From assembly GCF_014705655.1 (NCBI RefSeq), contig NZ_JACXIY010000034.1:1-64000 (forward strand): a DNA stretch of 64,000 nt. Direction: 5' to 3'. A program made the position numbers and the translations under genes. Numbering within the stretch: the first letter of the stretch is position 1; the number at the start of each line of letters is the position of its first letter. This stretch comes from Paenibacillus arenilitoris (GTDB taxonomy: Bacteria; Bacillota; Bacilli; Paenibacillales; Paenibacillaceae). A model generated the notes under the pieces. That model ran no database searches, was not told the DNA's origin, and worked only from the letters and a program-made list of their open reading frames with translations. Positions 50,898 through 60,444 of the stretch are shown here, in pieces.

Positions 50898-51779
50898 TTA
50901 TCCTTTGATCGCCCCGATCATCACGCCTTGAACAAAGTAGCGCTGCAAGAGCGGATAGAGCGCCAGTACGGGCAAGCTCGTCACGACGATGAGCGCATAC
51001 TTGATGCTCTCGCCCATCAGCTGCTGCTGAACCGCCGATTCGTCGGCCAGGTTCATCATATCCTGCATCTGGCTGTTGATGAGAATGTCCCGCATGATGA
51101 GCTGTAGCGGGTATTTGCTTTGATCGGAGAGATAGATCAGGCCGTTGAAGAACGAATTCCAGTGAAACACGCCGTAAAATAACGTCATCACCGCCATGAT
51201 CGGCAGCGATAACGGCAAGACAACGGACCAAAGCGTACGAATCTGCGAGCTGCCGTCGATAACCGCCGCTTCGTGAAGCTCCTGGGGGATATTCTCGAAA
51301 AACGTCCGCATGACGATCAAATGAAAGACGGATATCGCGCCCGGCAGCACCATGGCCCAATACGTATTGATAATGCCGATCGATTTGACCACCATATAAG
51401 TCGGGATCAGACCGCCGTTGAAAAACATCGTCATCAAAATAACGAGCATGATGACTTTGCGTCCTTGGAGGTTCGGCCGGGACAGCGGGTAAGCCCCCAT
51501 CGTCGTCATCGCCAGATTGATGAGCGTCCCCGTCGAGGCGTAAAGCAGCGTATTCATGAATCCGCCCAGCACCTCGCCGTCCCGGAACACGCGGGCGTAA
51601 GCCTGTAACGTCATGTCTTTCGGAAAGAGCAATACCTCGCCGCGGATGACCAATAACGGATTGCTGATCGATGCGCTGAGCACGAATACGAGCGGGTAAA
51701 GCACGACGATCAGGATCAGGCTCAAAATGACGGTGTTGAGCGTATCGAAGATTTTATCGTTCCTGGTCTTATGAATCAT
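50898..51779 (-). CDS. Carbohydrate ABC transporter permease (LplC-like)
   Basis: About 293 residues with six spans, EAA loop LHEAAVIDGSSQIRTLWSVV and C-terminal GVMIGAIKG. GGAGGGC precedes ATG 51779. Confidence 0.92.
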   Translation of the reverse strand: MIHKTRNDKIFDTLNTVILSLILIVVLYPLVFVLSASISNPLLVIRGEVLLFPKDMTLQAYARVFRDGEVLGGFMNTLLYASTGTLINLAMTTMGAYPLSRPNLQGRKVIMLVILMTMFFNGGLIPTYMVVKSIGIINTYWAMVLPGAISVFHLIVMRTFFENIPQELHEAAVIDGSSQIRTLWSVVLPLSLPIMAVMTLFYGVFHWNSFFNGLIYLSDQSKYPLQLIMRDILINSQMQDMMNLADESAVQQQLMGESIKYALIVVTSLPVLALYPLLQRYFVQGVMIGAIKG

Positions 51780-51797
51780 CTTTTCTGCCCTCCCTTC

Positions 51798-52691
51798 CTA
51801 CCACAGGCTGTTCCCGCTGACCCTGCGCGCGGTCAGATTGACGGCGACCAGCAGAATAAGATTGACGATCGAGTTGAACAGTCCCACCGCGGCGGCGAAG
51901 CTGTATTGCGCGCCCAGGATGCCGCTGCGGTACACGTACGTGGCGAACACGTCCGATGAGGCGATGTTCAAGTCGTTCTGCATAAGAAAGATTTTCTCGA
52001 AGCCGACATTCATGATCGAGCCGATATTCAGAATCAGAAGAATGACGATCGTGGACGAGATGCCCGGCAGATTAATATGCCAGATGCGCTGCAGCCGGCT
52101 CGCCCCGTCGATAGCCGCCGCCTCGTGCATCTGCGGATCGATGGCGGTAAGCGCCGCGATGTAGATGATCGAGCTCCATCCGGCATTCTGCCACACATGC
52201 GAGCCGACAAACAGCGTTTTGAACCACCCGGGCTCGGTCATGAACGAGATCCTCTCGAAGCCCATAAACGAAAGCAAGTGGTTGACGACACCGGTCGTCG
52301 GCGACAGAAAGGTCGCGAGCATGCCGACCATCACGACGACCGACAGAAAGTGGGGCGCATACGTGACCGTCTGCACCGCTTTTTTGAATCGTTTGCCGCC
52401 GACCTCATGAATCATGAGCGCCAGGATGATCGGCACGGGAAACGCCACGGCAAGCTCATACAAGCTGATCCCGATCGTATTCAGCAGCAGCCGCATGAAG
52501 TAAAAAGAATGGAAAAACCGCTCGAAATGCTCGAACCCGACCCATTCGCTCCCCAAAATCCCTTTCATCGCCGAAAACCGCTTGAACGCGATCTGGACCC
52601 CGTACATCGGCCAATAATGAAAGACGCCGAAGAATAGAAGAACGGGAACCAACATGAGGTAGAGCTGGAAGTTCGGGATGACTTTCTTCAA
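51798..52691 (-). CDS. Sugar ABC transporter permease (LplB-like)
   Basis: About 297 residues. LVPVLLFFGVFHYWPMYGVQIAFKRF and the EAA loop MHEAAAIDGASRLQRIWHINL mark an LplB-type subunit. The start is TTG 52691 with GGAGG 7 bases upstream. The gene begins 222 bp downstream of the AraC gene's stop. Confidence 0.92.
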   Translation of the reverse strand: MKKVIPNFQLYLMLVPVLLFFGVFHYWPMYGVQIAFKRFSAMKGILGSEWVGFEHFERFFHSFYFMRLLLNTIGISLYELAVAFPVPIILALMIHEVGGKRFKKAVQTVTYAPHFLSVVVMVGMLATFLSPTTGVVNHLLSFMGFERISFMTEPGWFKTLFVGSHVWQNAGWSSIIYIAALTAIDPQMHEAAAIDGASRLQRIWHINLPGISSTIVILLILNIGSIMNVGFEKIFLMQNDLNIASSDVFATYVYRSGILGAQYSFAAAVGLFNSIVNLILLVAVNLTARRVSGNSLW

Positions 52692-52913
52692 CTGGATTCC
52701 TCCTCTCTTATCGCCCTTCCCGCGGCAATGTTCTTATCGGAGCGGCCATGTGCTTCGCTCATCCGCCTGCCGTTTCCTAAGCCTACCCGCCGGCTTCCCG
52801 CCCTGTAAACAAGCAGCTCTGAGAGGGCGTGCAAATTTTGACCTGCCGTACCGTGCTTATTTTTTATTGCCGTGCAATGCTTTCCCCGCGCCGGGAGAGC
52901 GCCCGCGGACGGC

Positions 52914-55274
52914 TTACCCGAGTCTGCTGATGCTCCTGTATTTGATCGGAGACACGCCTTCCTGCTTTCTGAATTTGCGGCGGAAATTAGCCTCGTCCAC
53001 GTATCCCGAACGCTCGATGACTTCGCCGATTTTGAGATCGGTCGTGCGCAGCAATTCCTTTGCTTTATCCATCCGCAGCTTGTCGATGTATTGCATCAAG
53101 GAGAACCCCGTATGATTTTTGAAGAAGCGCGTCGCGTAGGATGGCGACAGCCCCGCCTCGTCGGCAACCGTCTCCAGCGACACCCCGCAGTCCGTATAAC
53201 GCTGATGGACCCATTGCATCAACTGCTCGAGCAGGGCCGAATGCTTGCTTTCCTTGCTGTTCTCCGCATATTCGCACAAGCTTGCGCATAGGTTGGTCAA
53301 CTGGCGTTCAATATCGTTTAACTGCTCGTTTGCCGACTGCCAGAATTGCCGCAGCGCTTCCTTCTCCTGCCGAATCCACTCCTCGTCCGCATCGCCCAGG
53401 CTTCGCGCGATCTCCATTCCTATACGCTTCCATACTTCTCTGGAGGAGCGCGGAACGACGCATTGCTCCCTCATCGCGGAAGCGATCTCGCCGATCGCCT
53501 GCGCCGCCTCGGCGGAATGGCCTTCCTTGATCGCGAGCAGCAAGCGATTCTCGCTAGGAAACGGATGGTGATAAGGGCGATCCGCCAGCGGCTTAACGGA
53601 TGCGTAGGTCATCACATGGCCCGGGCCCTCGTAATAACGATATTGCGCCGCTTCCTCCGCTTCTTTCAACGATTGCCCCACCTTTGAACGGTCATCGACT
53701 ACCGAGCCGATCCCGGCGGTGACCGAATAACGAAAATAGCGGGCGTATACATCGATAATTTGCCCTGCGAGCACCTCAAGCTCATGCTGCACGCCATGAC
53801 CGGGTTCGAGGTTGAGCACAAGAGCGACCGAGCCGGGCTCGGACAATTGCAGCGTATAGCGCCCGCCCAGCCGTTCCGCCAATTCCTCGGCAATATTCAT
53901 CAAGGCGAAGATTTGCGCTTCCAGCTGCGACTGCGAATTCATGCGCATCAGCCGGGATGAATTGTCAATCCGGAGCAGCATAACGGCGTAGGAAGGGTGA
54001 AGAAGCAAAAAGCGCGGATCGTCGAGCATCTGCGCCGTTTCCTTCCGCTTGCTTTCTTCTCCTCGTATCATCGAGAGCACATACTGCTCCTTCAGCAGCC
54101 GGCTGCCTTGCTTCATCCGGGAATAGAGAGAGCTGTTCTCCCTCGTCAATTCGTGGAAGGCTTTGGCCACGATCGAATATTCATCGCTAGTCGCCCTTGC
54201 AGACGTAGGCGGCTCATCCCCGGCACGGACACGGAAGAGCCCCGGCGCAGGCGCCGCCGTCATCCGCAAGGGAGCTCCTTCGGATTTCACCGTACTCGCG
54301 AGCAAGCGCCACGGCCGGTAATTTTGTCTGGCGAACATATAGGAAAGAAGCAGGCCGAATACAAAAATGCCCAGCACGGAAAGGACATACAGCCTTGTGA
54401 TCGACCGGGTTTCCTTCAGGAACTGCCCTTTGGGCATAACCAGCACGTACGTCCAGCCGTTCGCTTCCGAAGTGAAGCGAAGCCGGGAAACCGAGGACGC
54501 ATCCGGCTGCTTCCCGTCTACGGCATTCGCATCGTTCGTCACCAATTCGAGCCATTGCTCCTGACGGCCGGGCGGGCGGCCGAATCCCGTGGACGTAATG
54601 AGACGATTGTCCCGATCCAGCATATAGAAATACCCGTCATACCCTTGCAGCACCCGGTGAATCATCGACGTGAAATGCTGTTCCCGAATGACGAAGGTCG
54701 CAAATCGCAGCTCTTCGCCGCGCGATCCCGGAAACGGGTACGCATACAACAAAAAAGGACTGACCGAGCCATAAGCATGGGTCCGGCGGGATACGATAAG
54801 CGGCTCCTTGCTGTCCTTCACATGTTCTTCAATCATTGCCGCATAAGGCTGCCCGAACGCGTACGATTGCAGAAAAGAAGCATAATCGTACGTGCCGTTG
54901 GAGCTGATCGTTTGTATCGCTTCCTCGCCGCCGTAGCCGACGGCCATATCGTAAATAAAAGAAGAGCTGGTCGCGTACATGCGCATCTGCTTCAAAGCTT
55001 GATAGCTTTCGTATCCGCCCTGGGCGAGCGCGTACGGATTCAGCTGCGGATTCATCGGGATCTGCAGGGCGATGCGTTCCATCTCCTGCAAGTAGGCTTC
55101 CGACTTCAGCTTGACCTCGGCCAATATGGAAGCACTTACGGAATCGGCGTTGCGTTGCAGCAAATCGGATAGTCGGCCATAAGCCAGACTTCCTGCCGCC
55201 AATAGGATGATAAGCATTAACAGCATGTAGGAAATCAAATACTTGTAAAACCGACTCGACAGCTTCGTCTTCAT
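52914..55274 (-). CDS. Membrane-anchored AraC family regulator (Cache-type sensor)
   Basis: About 786 residues. Span near the N-terminus, extracellular sensor to about 295, a second span at about 300-325 (LYVLSVLGIFVFGLLLSYMF), a central cytoplasmic segment, and a C-terminal AraC helix-turn-helix (AGLSPSYATRFFKNHTGFSLMQYI and SGYVDEANFRRKFRKQEGVSP). ATG 55274 has GAGGGGG upstream. It precedes the importer and sulfatase genes on the same strand and is their likely activator. Confidence 0.9.
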   Translation of the reverse strand: MKTKLSSRFYKYLISYMLLMLIILLAAGSLAYGRLSDLLQRNADSVSASILAEVKLKSEAYLQEMERIALQIPMNPQLNPYALAQGGYESYQALKQMRMYATSSSFIYDMAVGYGGEEAIQTISSNGTYDYASFLQSYAFGQPYAAMIEEHVKDSKEPLIVSRRTHAYGSVSPFLLYAYPFPGSRGEELRFATFVIREQHFTSMIHRVLQGYDGYFYMLDRDNRLITSTGFGRPPGRQEQWLELVTNDANAVDGKQPDASSVSRLRFTSEANGWTYVLVMPKGQFLKETRSITRLYVLSVLGIFVFGLLLSYMFARQNYRPWRLLASTVKSEGAPLRMTAAPAPGLFRVRAGDEPPTSARATSDEYSIVAKAFHELTRENSSLYSRMKQGSRLLKEQYVLSMIRGEESKRKETAQMLDDPRFLLLHPSYAVMLLRIDNSSRLMRMNSQSQLEAQIFALMNIAEELAERLGGRYTLQLSEPGSVALVLNLEPGHGVQHELEVLAGQIIDVYARYFRYSVTAGIGSVVDDRSKVGQSLKEAEEAAQYRYYEGPGHVMTYASVKPLADRPYHHPFPSENRLLLAIKEGHSAEAAQAIGEIASAMREQCVVPRSSREVWKRIGMEIARSLGDADEEWIRQEKEALRQFWQSANEQLNDIERQLTNLCASLCEYAENSKESKHSALLEQLMQWVHQRYTDCGVSLETVADEAGLSPSYATRFFKNHTGFSLMQYIDKLRMDKAKELLRTTDLKIGEVIERSGYVDEANFRRKFRKQEGVSPIKYRSISRLG

Positions 55275-55432
55275 AGATGGCCCCCTCTTTCCGGCTATTT
55301 TCGTCTCTCCAAGCAAACAAGCCCATTCAGATTATCCAACATCTTACCATACAATGCCGAACGGATGACCGTGCTAATTTTGCCAGGGGGTGCTTTTTGG
55401 GGTTATAAAGGACATTTACGGGGATAGCAACG

Positions 55433-55467
55433 AAAAAAGCCGACACTGATGAAGGATCAGCGTCAGC
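55433..55467 (-). terminator. Terminator of the DUF1861 operon
   Basis: On the minus strand GCTGACGCTGAT pairs with ATCAGTGTCGGC (two G-T pairs) around a 5-base loop, followed by six T. It lies 113 bp past the DUF1861 stop. The rest of 55275-55579 shows no gene. Confidence 0.8.
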
Positions 55468-55579
55468 TTATAGCTCAAGCGTTACAGCCACCAAATCAGC
55501 GGCACGCAAAAAAGAGGCGTAATCGACAGCGCCATTGTATGTGCCATTCGCGGGATTCGCAGCCTCCAATCTTTTCCCT

Positions 55580-56533
55580 CTAAACTAAACGCCCATGTCC
55601 CGCAAACGGATAGTCGATCGTAATGCGTCCCGCCTGGCAATCGCCAATGCCGCTGTACAGATCGGCCTTGCCGTCCGGACGCATCACGATGCCCGAAGCA
55701 AAGACGCAGTCGACCAAATACGGCATCTTGGCCGGCCCCGGCGGGTAGCAGGAACGGCTTCCAATGAGATGAAGGTCCGAGGACTCCCGGGTGATGGGAT
55801 CGAAGACGAAGGCCATGTTCAAATACACCCTCAATTCCCCGCCGTTCTCGTCCTTATCCCGGTAGCTAATGTGGCCGATAATGCCGATCTTGCCGCTATC
55901 CAGCAGATATGCCTGGTTGACGCCTCCCCATTCGCCTTCCCCGAAGATGCCGTGAATGTATGGCGCTTTCTCGATGACGTCCGCCGTCAGCTCATCCAGG
56001 CTGTCAATGACCGTGAAGCCGATCATCGATTCGCTTCCGTATTTGCTTCTCATCTCCGCGCCGCGCGGACGCGAGAAGACGCCGATCTTGCCGTCCGGAA
56101 GCGGAACAAGGCGGATATCCTTCATTTTGTTAGGACCGGTCGTGAAGTAGTACAAATCGTGGAGGTCGGTGCCCCGGTAGAAATAGCCGAAAAACGTGCT
56201 GTATTTGCCGCGCTCATATTGCACATGCGTCCCGCCCATGACAAGCTCGTCGCCGATCTCGGTAATGTACGGGTCCTCCAGCGTGTAGATCATGCTGTCC
56301 TTCACCACGGTCCATTCATCCCGTCCCGTCTCCTCGAACAGGCGGACCCAAGAGCGGGCCCACTCTTCGCGGCGCTCCACCCGCCCGAACAAATAGCGCT
56401 TCCCGTCCCGCATGAACGGAATCGAAATATTGTAGACATCGAAACCGTCCACGCCGTGAAAGACTAGCGTCGCGCTTTCATAGATCTTTTTTGCCGCTTC
56501 GAATTCAAGTCTTCGTTTCTTCAGGGTCACCAT
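55580..56533 (-). CDS. DUF1861-type protein (beta-propeller, GH-like)
   Basis: About 317 residues, DUF1861 family. Propeller strands are evident (FHGVDGFDVYNISIPFMRDG; VMGGTHVQYERGKYSTFFGY; DGKIGVFSRPRG; GVNQAYLLDSGKIGIIGHIS). A relation to five-bladed glycosidases and phosphorylases such as GH130 has been suggested by fold, but no activity can be assigned. It follows the lipoprotein by 20 bp as the last gene of the importer operon 55580-60026 and probably processes the imported sugar. Confidence 0.8.
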   Translation of the reverse strand: MVTLKKRRLEFEAAKKIYESATLVFHGVDGFDVYNISIPFMRDGKRYLFGRVERREEWARSWVRLFEETGRDEWTVVKDSMIYTLEDPYITEIGDELVMGGTHVQYERGKYSTFFGYFYRGTDLHDLYYFTTGPNKMKDIRLVPLPDGKIGVFSRPRGAEMRSKYGSESMIGFTVIDSLDELTADVIEKAPYIHGIFGEGEWGGVNQAYLLDSGKIGIIGHISYRDKDENGGELRVYLNMAFVFDPITRESSDLHLIGSRSCYPPGPAKMPYLVDCVFASGIVMRPDGKADLYSGIGDCQAGRITIDYPFAGHGRLV

Positions 56534-56553
56534 TCTCCACGCCTTCCTTTTGA

Positions 56554-58107
56554 TTATTTCTGAGCGTCCAGGTATTCCTGGAATTGCTTCTGATATTCCG
56601 CCACGACCTTATCCAGACCGGCCTTCCGCATCTTCTCGAGCGCAGCCGGGAACGCTTTGTCGTATTCTTGAACGCCCATATAAATCGGAGTGATGCTCGC
56701 CGAAGCTTCCGACAAAATGTTGGTATACTCGGTTCTTACGTTCGTCGGGTCGAAAACAAAGTTCGCCGCGATGCTGTTGACCGCATTCGGATTTGGCTCG
56801 AACAACACTTTGTTGTTGTCGGGAATGCTGCTCTCCAGGTCGAAACGCATGAAGTTGACGTTGCCGTTCTGCGAATCGGAGCCTCTGTATCTCGAGTTGT
56901 TGTTGTTCTCCGGATCCCGGATCGGCTTAAAGCCCTTCTCGCCGTCCTCGGTATAGTGCGTGCCCTCGATTCCATATAGTGCCAGATCGTAATTCTCTTG
57001 ACTGGCCAGCATCCAATCCATGAATTTGACCGCCGCTTCCGGATGCTTGCTGTTCACCGGCACGGCATTTCCGTTCTTGAAGGTGAGCGGGCGCAAATAT
57101 TGCTTCTCCGGGTTGAACCATACGACGCCGATATCGTCTACCGTAGCTTCCGGATTGTACTTCTTGAGTCCGTTCAAGCTTCCTCCGGTTCCGAGGCGGA
57201 CGAACCATTCTCCGCTTTCCATCTGCGCGTCGACCTGCTCCTGCTTCATGACCAGAATATCGGGATTGGTAAGTCCCTTCGTATACAGCTCGCGCATGAA
57301 GGAGGCGTCCTTCTTGAACTCCTCGGTCTCGATCCAGGACTTGGCCTCGCCGTTCTGATTCACGTAGAAGAACTTATCCCTGACCGTGAACGGGAACGTA
57401 TCGTATGTCCGGTGCAGGATGGACGTATGCAGGGAGATCGGGTCGAAGTCCGCCCGCGTGCCCAGATACGGCTTGTTGCTTCCCTTCCAGTTCTTCATGA
57501 CCGTCTCCCAGGCGCCGATCAATTCGGCCGGAGTCGTCGGCTCTTCGAGATTGTTCTCGCGGAGAATGTCGCGGCGAATGTTGAACTGGCCTTCGCTCGC
57601 CATTTCCACCCAATAAGAAGGAACGGCATAATACTTGCCATCGATTTTGGCCCCGTCGAAAATATCGTCCGGAATATGCTTCTTCAGATTTTCTCCGTAC
57701 GTTTCGATCGCATCCGAGATGTCCGCCAACGCGCCGCGATTATAGTAGCTGGAGAACGGCGTGCGGTCCTGCATGACGTGGAACAGGTCGAATTCTTCGC
57801 CCGTGGACAGCATCAGGTTCAGCTTCTGATCCCACGCGTCCCACGGAATATAGACTTTCTCCACCTCGACGCCGACGCCGTCCGCGGCCAGCTTCTCGTT
57901 AACCTTCCGGAACACTTCCTTGTAATCCTTCGGCTCCGTGCCGGGAACCAAATATTTGATTTTGACCGTCTCGGCGGACTTGTCGTTATGGACGGAAGCG
58001 TTGTTTCCTTCATCCGCCGTTCCATCCGAATTCGAGTCCTTGCCGCATCCAATCAATGTCGTTAGGGCGAGTACCGCGGCTAATAAAAAGGCGTAACTCT
58101 TTTTCAT
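56554..58107 (-). CDS. ABC transporter substrate-binding lipoprotein
   Basis: About 517 residues, LplA-like. Signal peptide MKKSYAFLLAAVLALTTLI and lipobox IGC are followed by a Ser/Asn/Asp-rich linker. It sits between the permeases and DUF1861 in one operon. AAGGAGG lies upstream of ATG 58107. Confidence 0.92.
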   Translation of the reverse strand: MKKSYAFLLAAVLALTTLIGCGKDSNSDGTADEGNNASVHNDKSAETVKIKYLVPGTEPKDYKEVFRKVNEKLAADGVGVEVEKVYIPWDAWDQKLNLMLSTGEEFDLFHVMQDRTPFSSYYNRGALADISDAIETYGENLKKHIPDDIFDGAKIDGKYYAVPSYWVEMASEGQFNIRRDILRENNLEEPTTPAELIGAWETVMKNWKGSNKPYLGTRADFDPISLHTSILHRTYDTFPFTVRDKFFYVNQNGEAKSWIETEEFKKDASFMRELYTKGLTNPDILVMKQEQVDAQMESGEWFVRLGTGGSLNGLKKYNPEATVDDIGVVWFNPEKQYLRPLTFKNGNAVPVNSKHPEAAVKFMDWMLASQENYDLALYGIEGTHYTEDGEKGFKPIRDPENNNNSRYRGSDSQNGNVNFMRFDLESSIPDNNKVLFEPNPNAVNSIAANFVFDPTNVRTEYTNILSEASASITPIYMGVQEYDKAFPAALEKMRKAGLDKVVAEYQKQFQEYLDAQK

Positions 58108-58166
58108 AATAAATCATGACCTCCTTATATATGGCTTTTATTTATGTTAACCCCGAAGGGATGACA

Positions 58167-59039
58167 TCAGCCTTTGACCGAACCGATGACCAGGCCTTTC
58201 ACGAAGTACTTCTGCAAATACGGATAGAGGAAGACGATCGGCCCGATCGTCACGATCGCCGTCGCCATCTTGACCGATTCCGAAGGAAGCGTCATTTCGC
58301 TTGTTCCGGCCAGCATCGTCATCTCGTTCAGCATGCTGATCTCCGATTGCAGCTGCAGCAGCATGAATTGAAGCGGGTACAAATCCTTGCTGTCGATAAG
58401 CATGATCGCGTTCCACCAGTTGTTCCAGTAATCCAGCCCGTAGAAGAGCGCGATCGTCGCCAGAACGGGCATGCACAGCGGCAGATAGATCCGGAACGCA
58501 ATCGTAATATCATTGGCGCCGTCGATGGTCGCCGACTCTCTCAGCGAATCGGGTACGCCGTTCATGAAGTTGCGCACCAGAAACAGGTTGAACGGGCTGA
58601 ACAGAAGCGACGGAATAATGAGCGCCAGAATGTTGTCGGTCAGACCGAGCGCGCGGTTCATCAAATACCAAGGTACGATCCCGGCGGAAAAGATCATCGT
58701 AATGAAAAAATAGAGCGCCAGCAGGTTACGGTGCTTCACCTGTTTGTTCGCCAGCGTATAGCCGGCCATGGAGGTCACCAAAACCGCCAGAAGCGTGCCG
58801 ACGATCGTGACGAAGATGGAAATGCCATAACTCTGCATCACCTGGGAGCCGCCCGTAAAAATCAGTTTATACGCATACAAGGAAAATTTCTCGGGAAAAA
58901 GACTGTAGCCGTTCTTCAATACGGCGTCCTCGTCCGTGATCGAGATCATCAGCACGAGCAGCATCGGAACAAGGCAAACCGCCGAATAAATCGCGATCAG
59001 GGTATACATGACCGTCTTGCCGAGGGAAAACTTCTTCAT
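58167..59039 (-). CDS. Carbohydrate ABC transporter permease (LplC-like)
   Basis: About 290 residues, six spans. The EAA loop region reads RESATIDGANDITIAFRIYL, and the protein ends with GLVIGSVKG. AGGAGG precedes ATG 59039. Confidence 0.92.
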   Translation of the reverse strand: MKKFSLGKTVMYTLIAIYSAVCLVPMLLVLMISITDEDAVLKNGYSLFPEKFSLYAYKLIFTGGSQVMQSYGISIFVTIVGTLLAVLVTSMAGYTLANKQVKHRNLLALYFFITMIFSAGIVPWYLMNRALGLTDNILALIIPSLLFSPFNLFLVRNFMNGVPDSLRESATIDGANDITIAFRIYLPLCMPVLATIALFYGLDYWNNWWNAIMLIDSKDLYPLQFMLLQLQSEISMLNEMTMLAGTSEMTLPSESVKMATAIVTIGPIVFLYPYLQKYFVKGLVIGSVKG

Positions 59040-59090
59040 TACGATTCCTCCTGAAACCTTGCTTCGGCAGGCTTATGCCGGGGCGGGATT

Positions 59091-60026
59091 TTAATACAAA
59101 GCGCCGTCTCTGAAAAATTTGCGCGTAATCGCATTCGTGCCGAAGACGAGAATGAATCCGACGACGGATTGGAACAGCCCGACGGCCATCGCTTCGGAAG
59201 GATCGCCGATCTGACGCAGCGAGCGGAACACATACGTATCGATGATGTCCGTGGTCGAATACAAGGTGCCGTTGTCGCCGACCAAGGCATAGATCATGCC
59301 GAAATCGCCGTACATGATTTTGCCGATCGAGAGCAGCGTCAGAATGATGACCGTTGGCATCATGAGAGGAAGAGTGATGCGCATGCACATCTGCCATCGG
59401 CCCGCCCCATCGATCTCGGCCGCCTCATACAGCGTTTCGTCGATGCCGGTAATGGTCGCCAAATAAATGACGGCGCTCATCCCCGCTCCCTTCCATACAT
59501 GCATCAGCGTGAGGATCGCGGGCCACACCTCCGGCTCCGTGTACCAGTTGACGGAGGCGATGCCGAGCTTATTCAGCCATTGGTTGACAAGTCCCATGTC
59601 CATCGAGAAGAACGCGTACAACACGTAGCTGACCACGATCCAGGAAATAAAATGAGGGAACAGCATGAACGATTGGCTGACCTTCACGAAGAGCTTCTTG
59701 CGCAGCTCGTTCAACACGAGTGAAATCGCGAGAGCCATCAGCGTGCCAAAGACAATGAATAGCAAATTCAGGAAAATGGTATTAAAGGTGACGGTCAACG
59801 CCTTGTAGGAGCGGAAAAAAAACTCGAAGTTCTGAAACCCCACCCATTCGCTATTGAATATGCCCTTTGTATAATTGAAGCGTTGAAAAGCAATGACCAT
59901 ATACGGATAGGTCATATACCCGAAGATAAAAGTGTATACCATCGCCGGAAGGACCAGCAGGTAAGACGTTCCGTTCTTGCGGATGTCCGAGAACATGCCG
60001 AATGCCAGTCGCTGTCTCTTTTCCAA
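59091..60026 (-). CDS. Sugar ABC transporter permease (LplB-like)
   Basis: About 311 residues, with IFGYMTYPYMVIAFQRFNYT and the EAA loop YEAAEIDGAGRWQMCMRITL. The start is TTG 60026 with AAGGAGG 8 bases upstream; the frame is open to 60065, but that start is poor. The first gene of the operon, next to the 63-bp tandem repeats. Confidence 0.9.
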   Translation of the reverse strand: MEKRQRLAFGMFSDIRKNGTSYLLVLPAMVYTFIFGYMTYPYMVIAFQRFNYTKGIFNSEWVGFQNFEFFFRSYKALTVTFNTIFLNLLFIVFGTLMALAISLVLNELRKKLFVKVSQSFMLFPHFISWIVVSYVLYAFFSMDMGLVNQWLNKLGIASVNWYTEPEVWPAILTLMHVWKGAGMSAVIYLATITGIDETLYEAAEIDGAGRWQMCMRITLPLMMPTVIILTLLSIGKIMYGDFGMIYALVGDNGTLYSTTDIIDTYVFRSLRQIGDPSEAMAVGLFQSVVGFILVFGTNAITRKFFRDGALY

Positions 60027-60044
60027 ATTCTTATCCTCCTTAAA

Positions 60045-60233
60045 GTTTTGCGAGCATTGCTTCACGAATCGGCTTCGAGCAAAACTCGCTTCGAAAGCAT
60101 AGGCTTAGTTTTGTGAGCGCTGCTTCCTGTATCGGCTTCGTACAAAACTCGCTTCGAAAGCATAGGCTTAGTTTTGCGAGCATTGCTTCCCAAATCGGCT
60201 TCGAGCAAAACTCGCTTCGGAAGCATGGGCTTA
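60045..60233. repeat. Three 63-bp tandem repeats in the divergent intergenic region
   Basis: Units 60045-60107, 60108-60170 and 60171-60233 have exactly equal length and few differences. Each holds GTTTTG(C/T)GAGC, ATCGGCTTCG, AAAACTCGCTTCG and AGGCTTA or GGGCTTA. 63 bp is close to six helical turns, so the copies would present the same DNA face. They lie 19 bp upstream of the permease start and about 210 bp from the divergent AraC start. The rest of the gap to 60444 shows no gene. Confidence 0.9.
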
Positions 60234-60444
60234 GCGAACATGTCTTGGCTGCGTTGCCGCTTGCCTTAACTCTATATCAGCGGGCAGGCGCTGCCAATTT
60301 TAAATACCGGATTTCGCTTTCGCGATTCGATTAAAGGGCTTTCAAATATCCGAACTGCTTTTCGTTTTTAAGGAATGGCGTATCTTTTTAAGCGGCTTTA
60401 TTCTATATTGAAGAAATGACACCAGCTGCATCGGAGGAATCCAC

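Noticed and set aside
60045..60233. Tandem repeats considered as a CRISPR array
   Set aside because: Units are contiguous and without variable spacers, and no cas genes are present.
60113..60334. Frame encoding 21-residue repeats across the 63-bp array
   Set aside because: The repeat is a multiple of three, so any frame without stops repeats; no ribosome site or family similarity.
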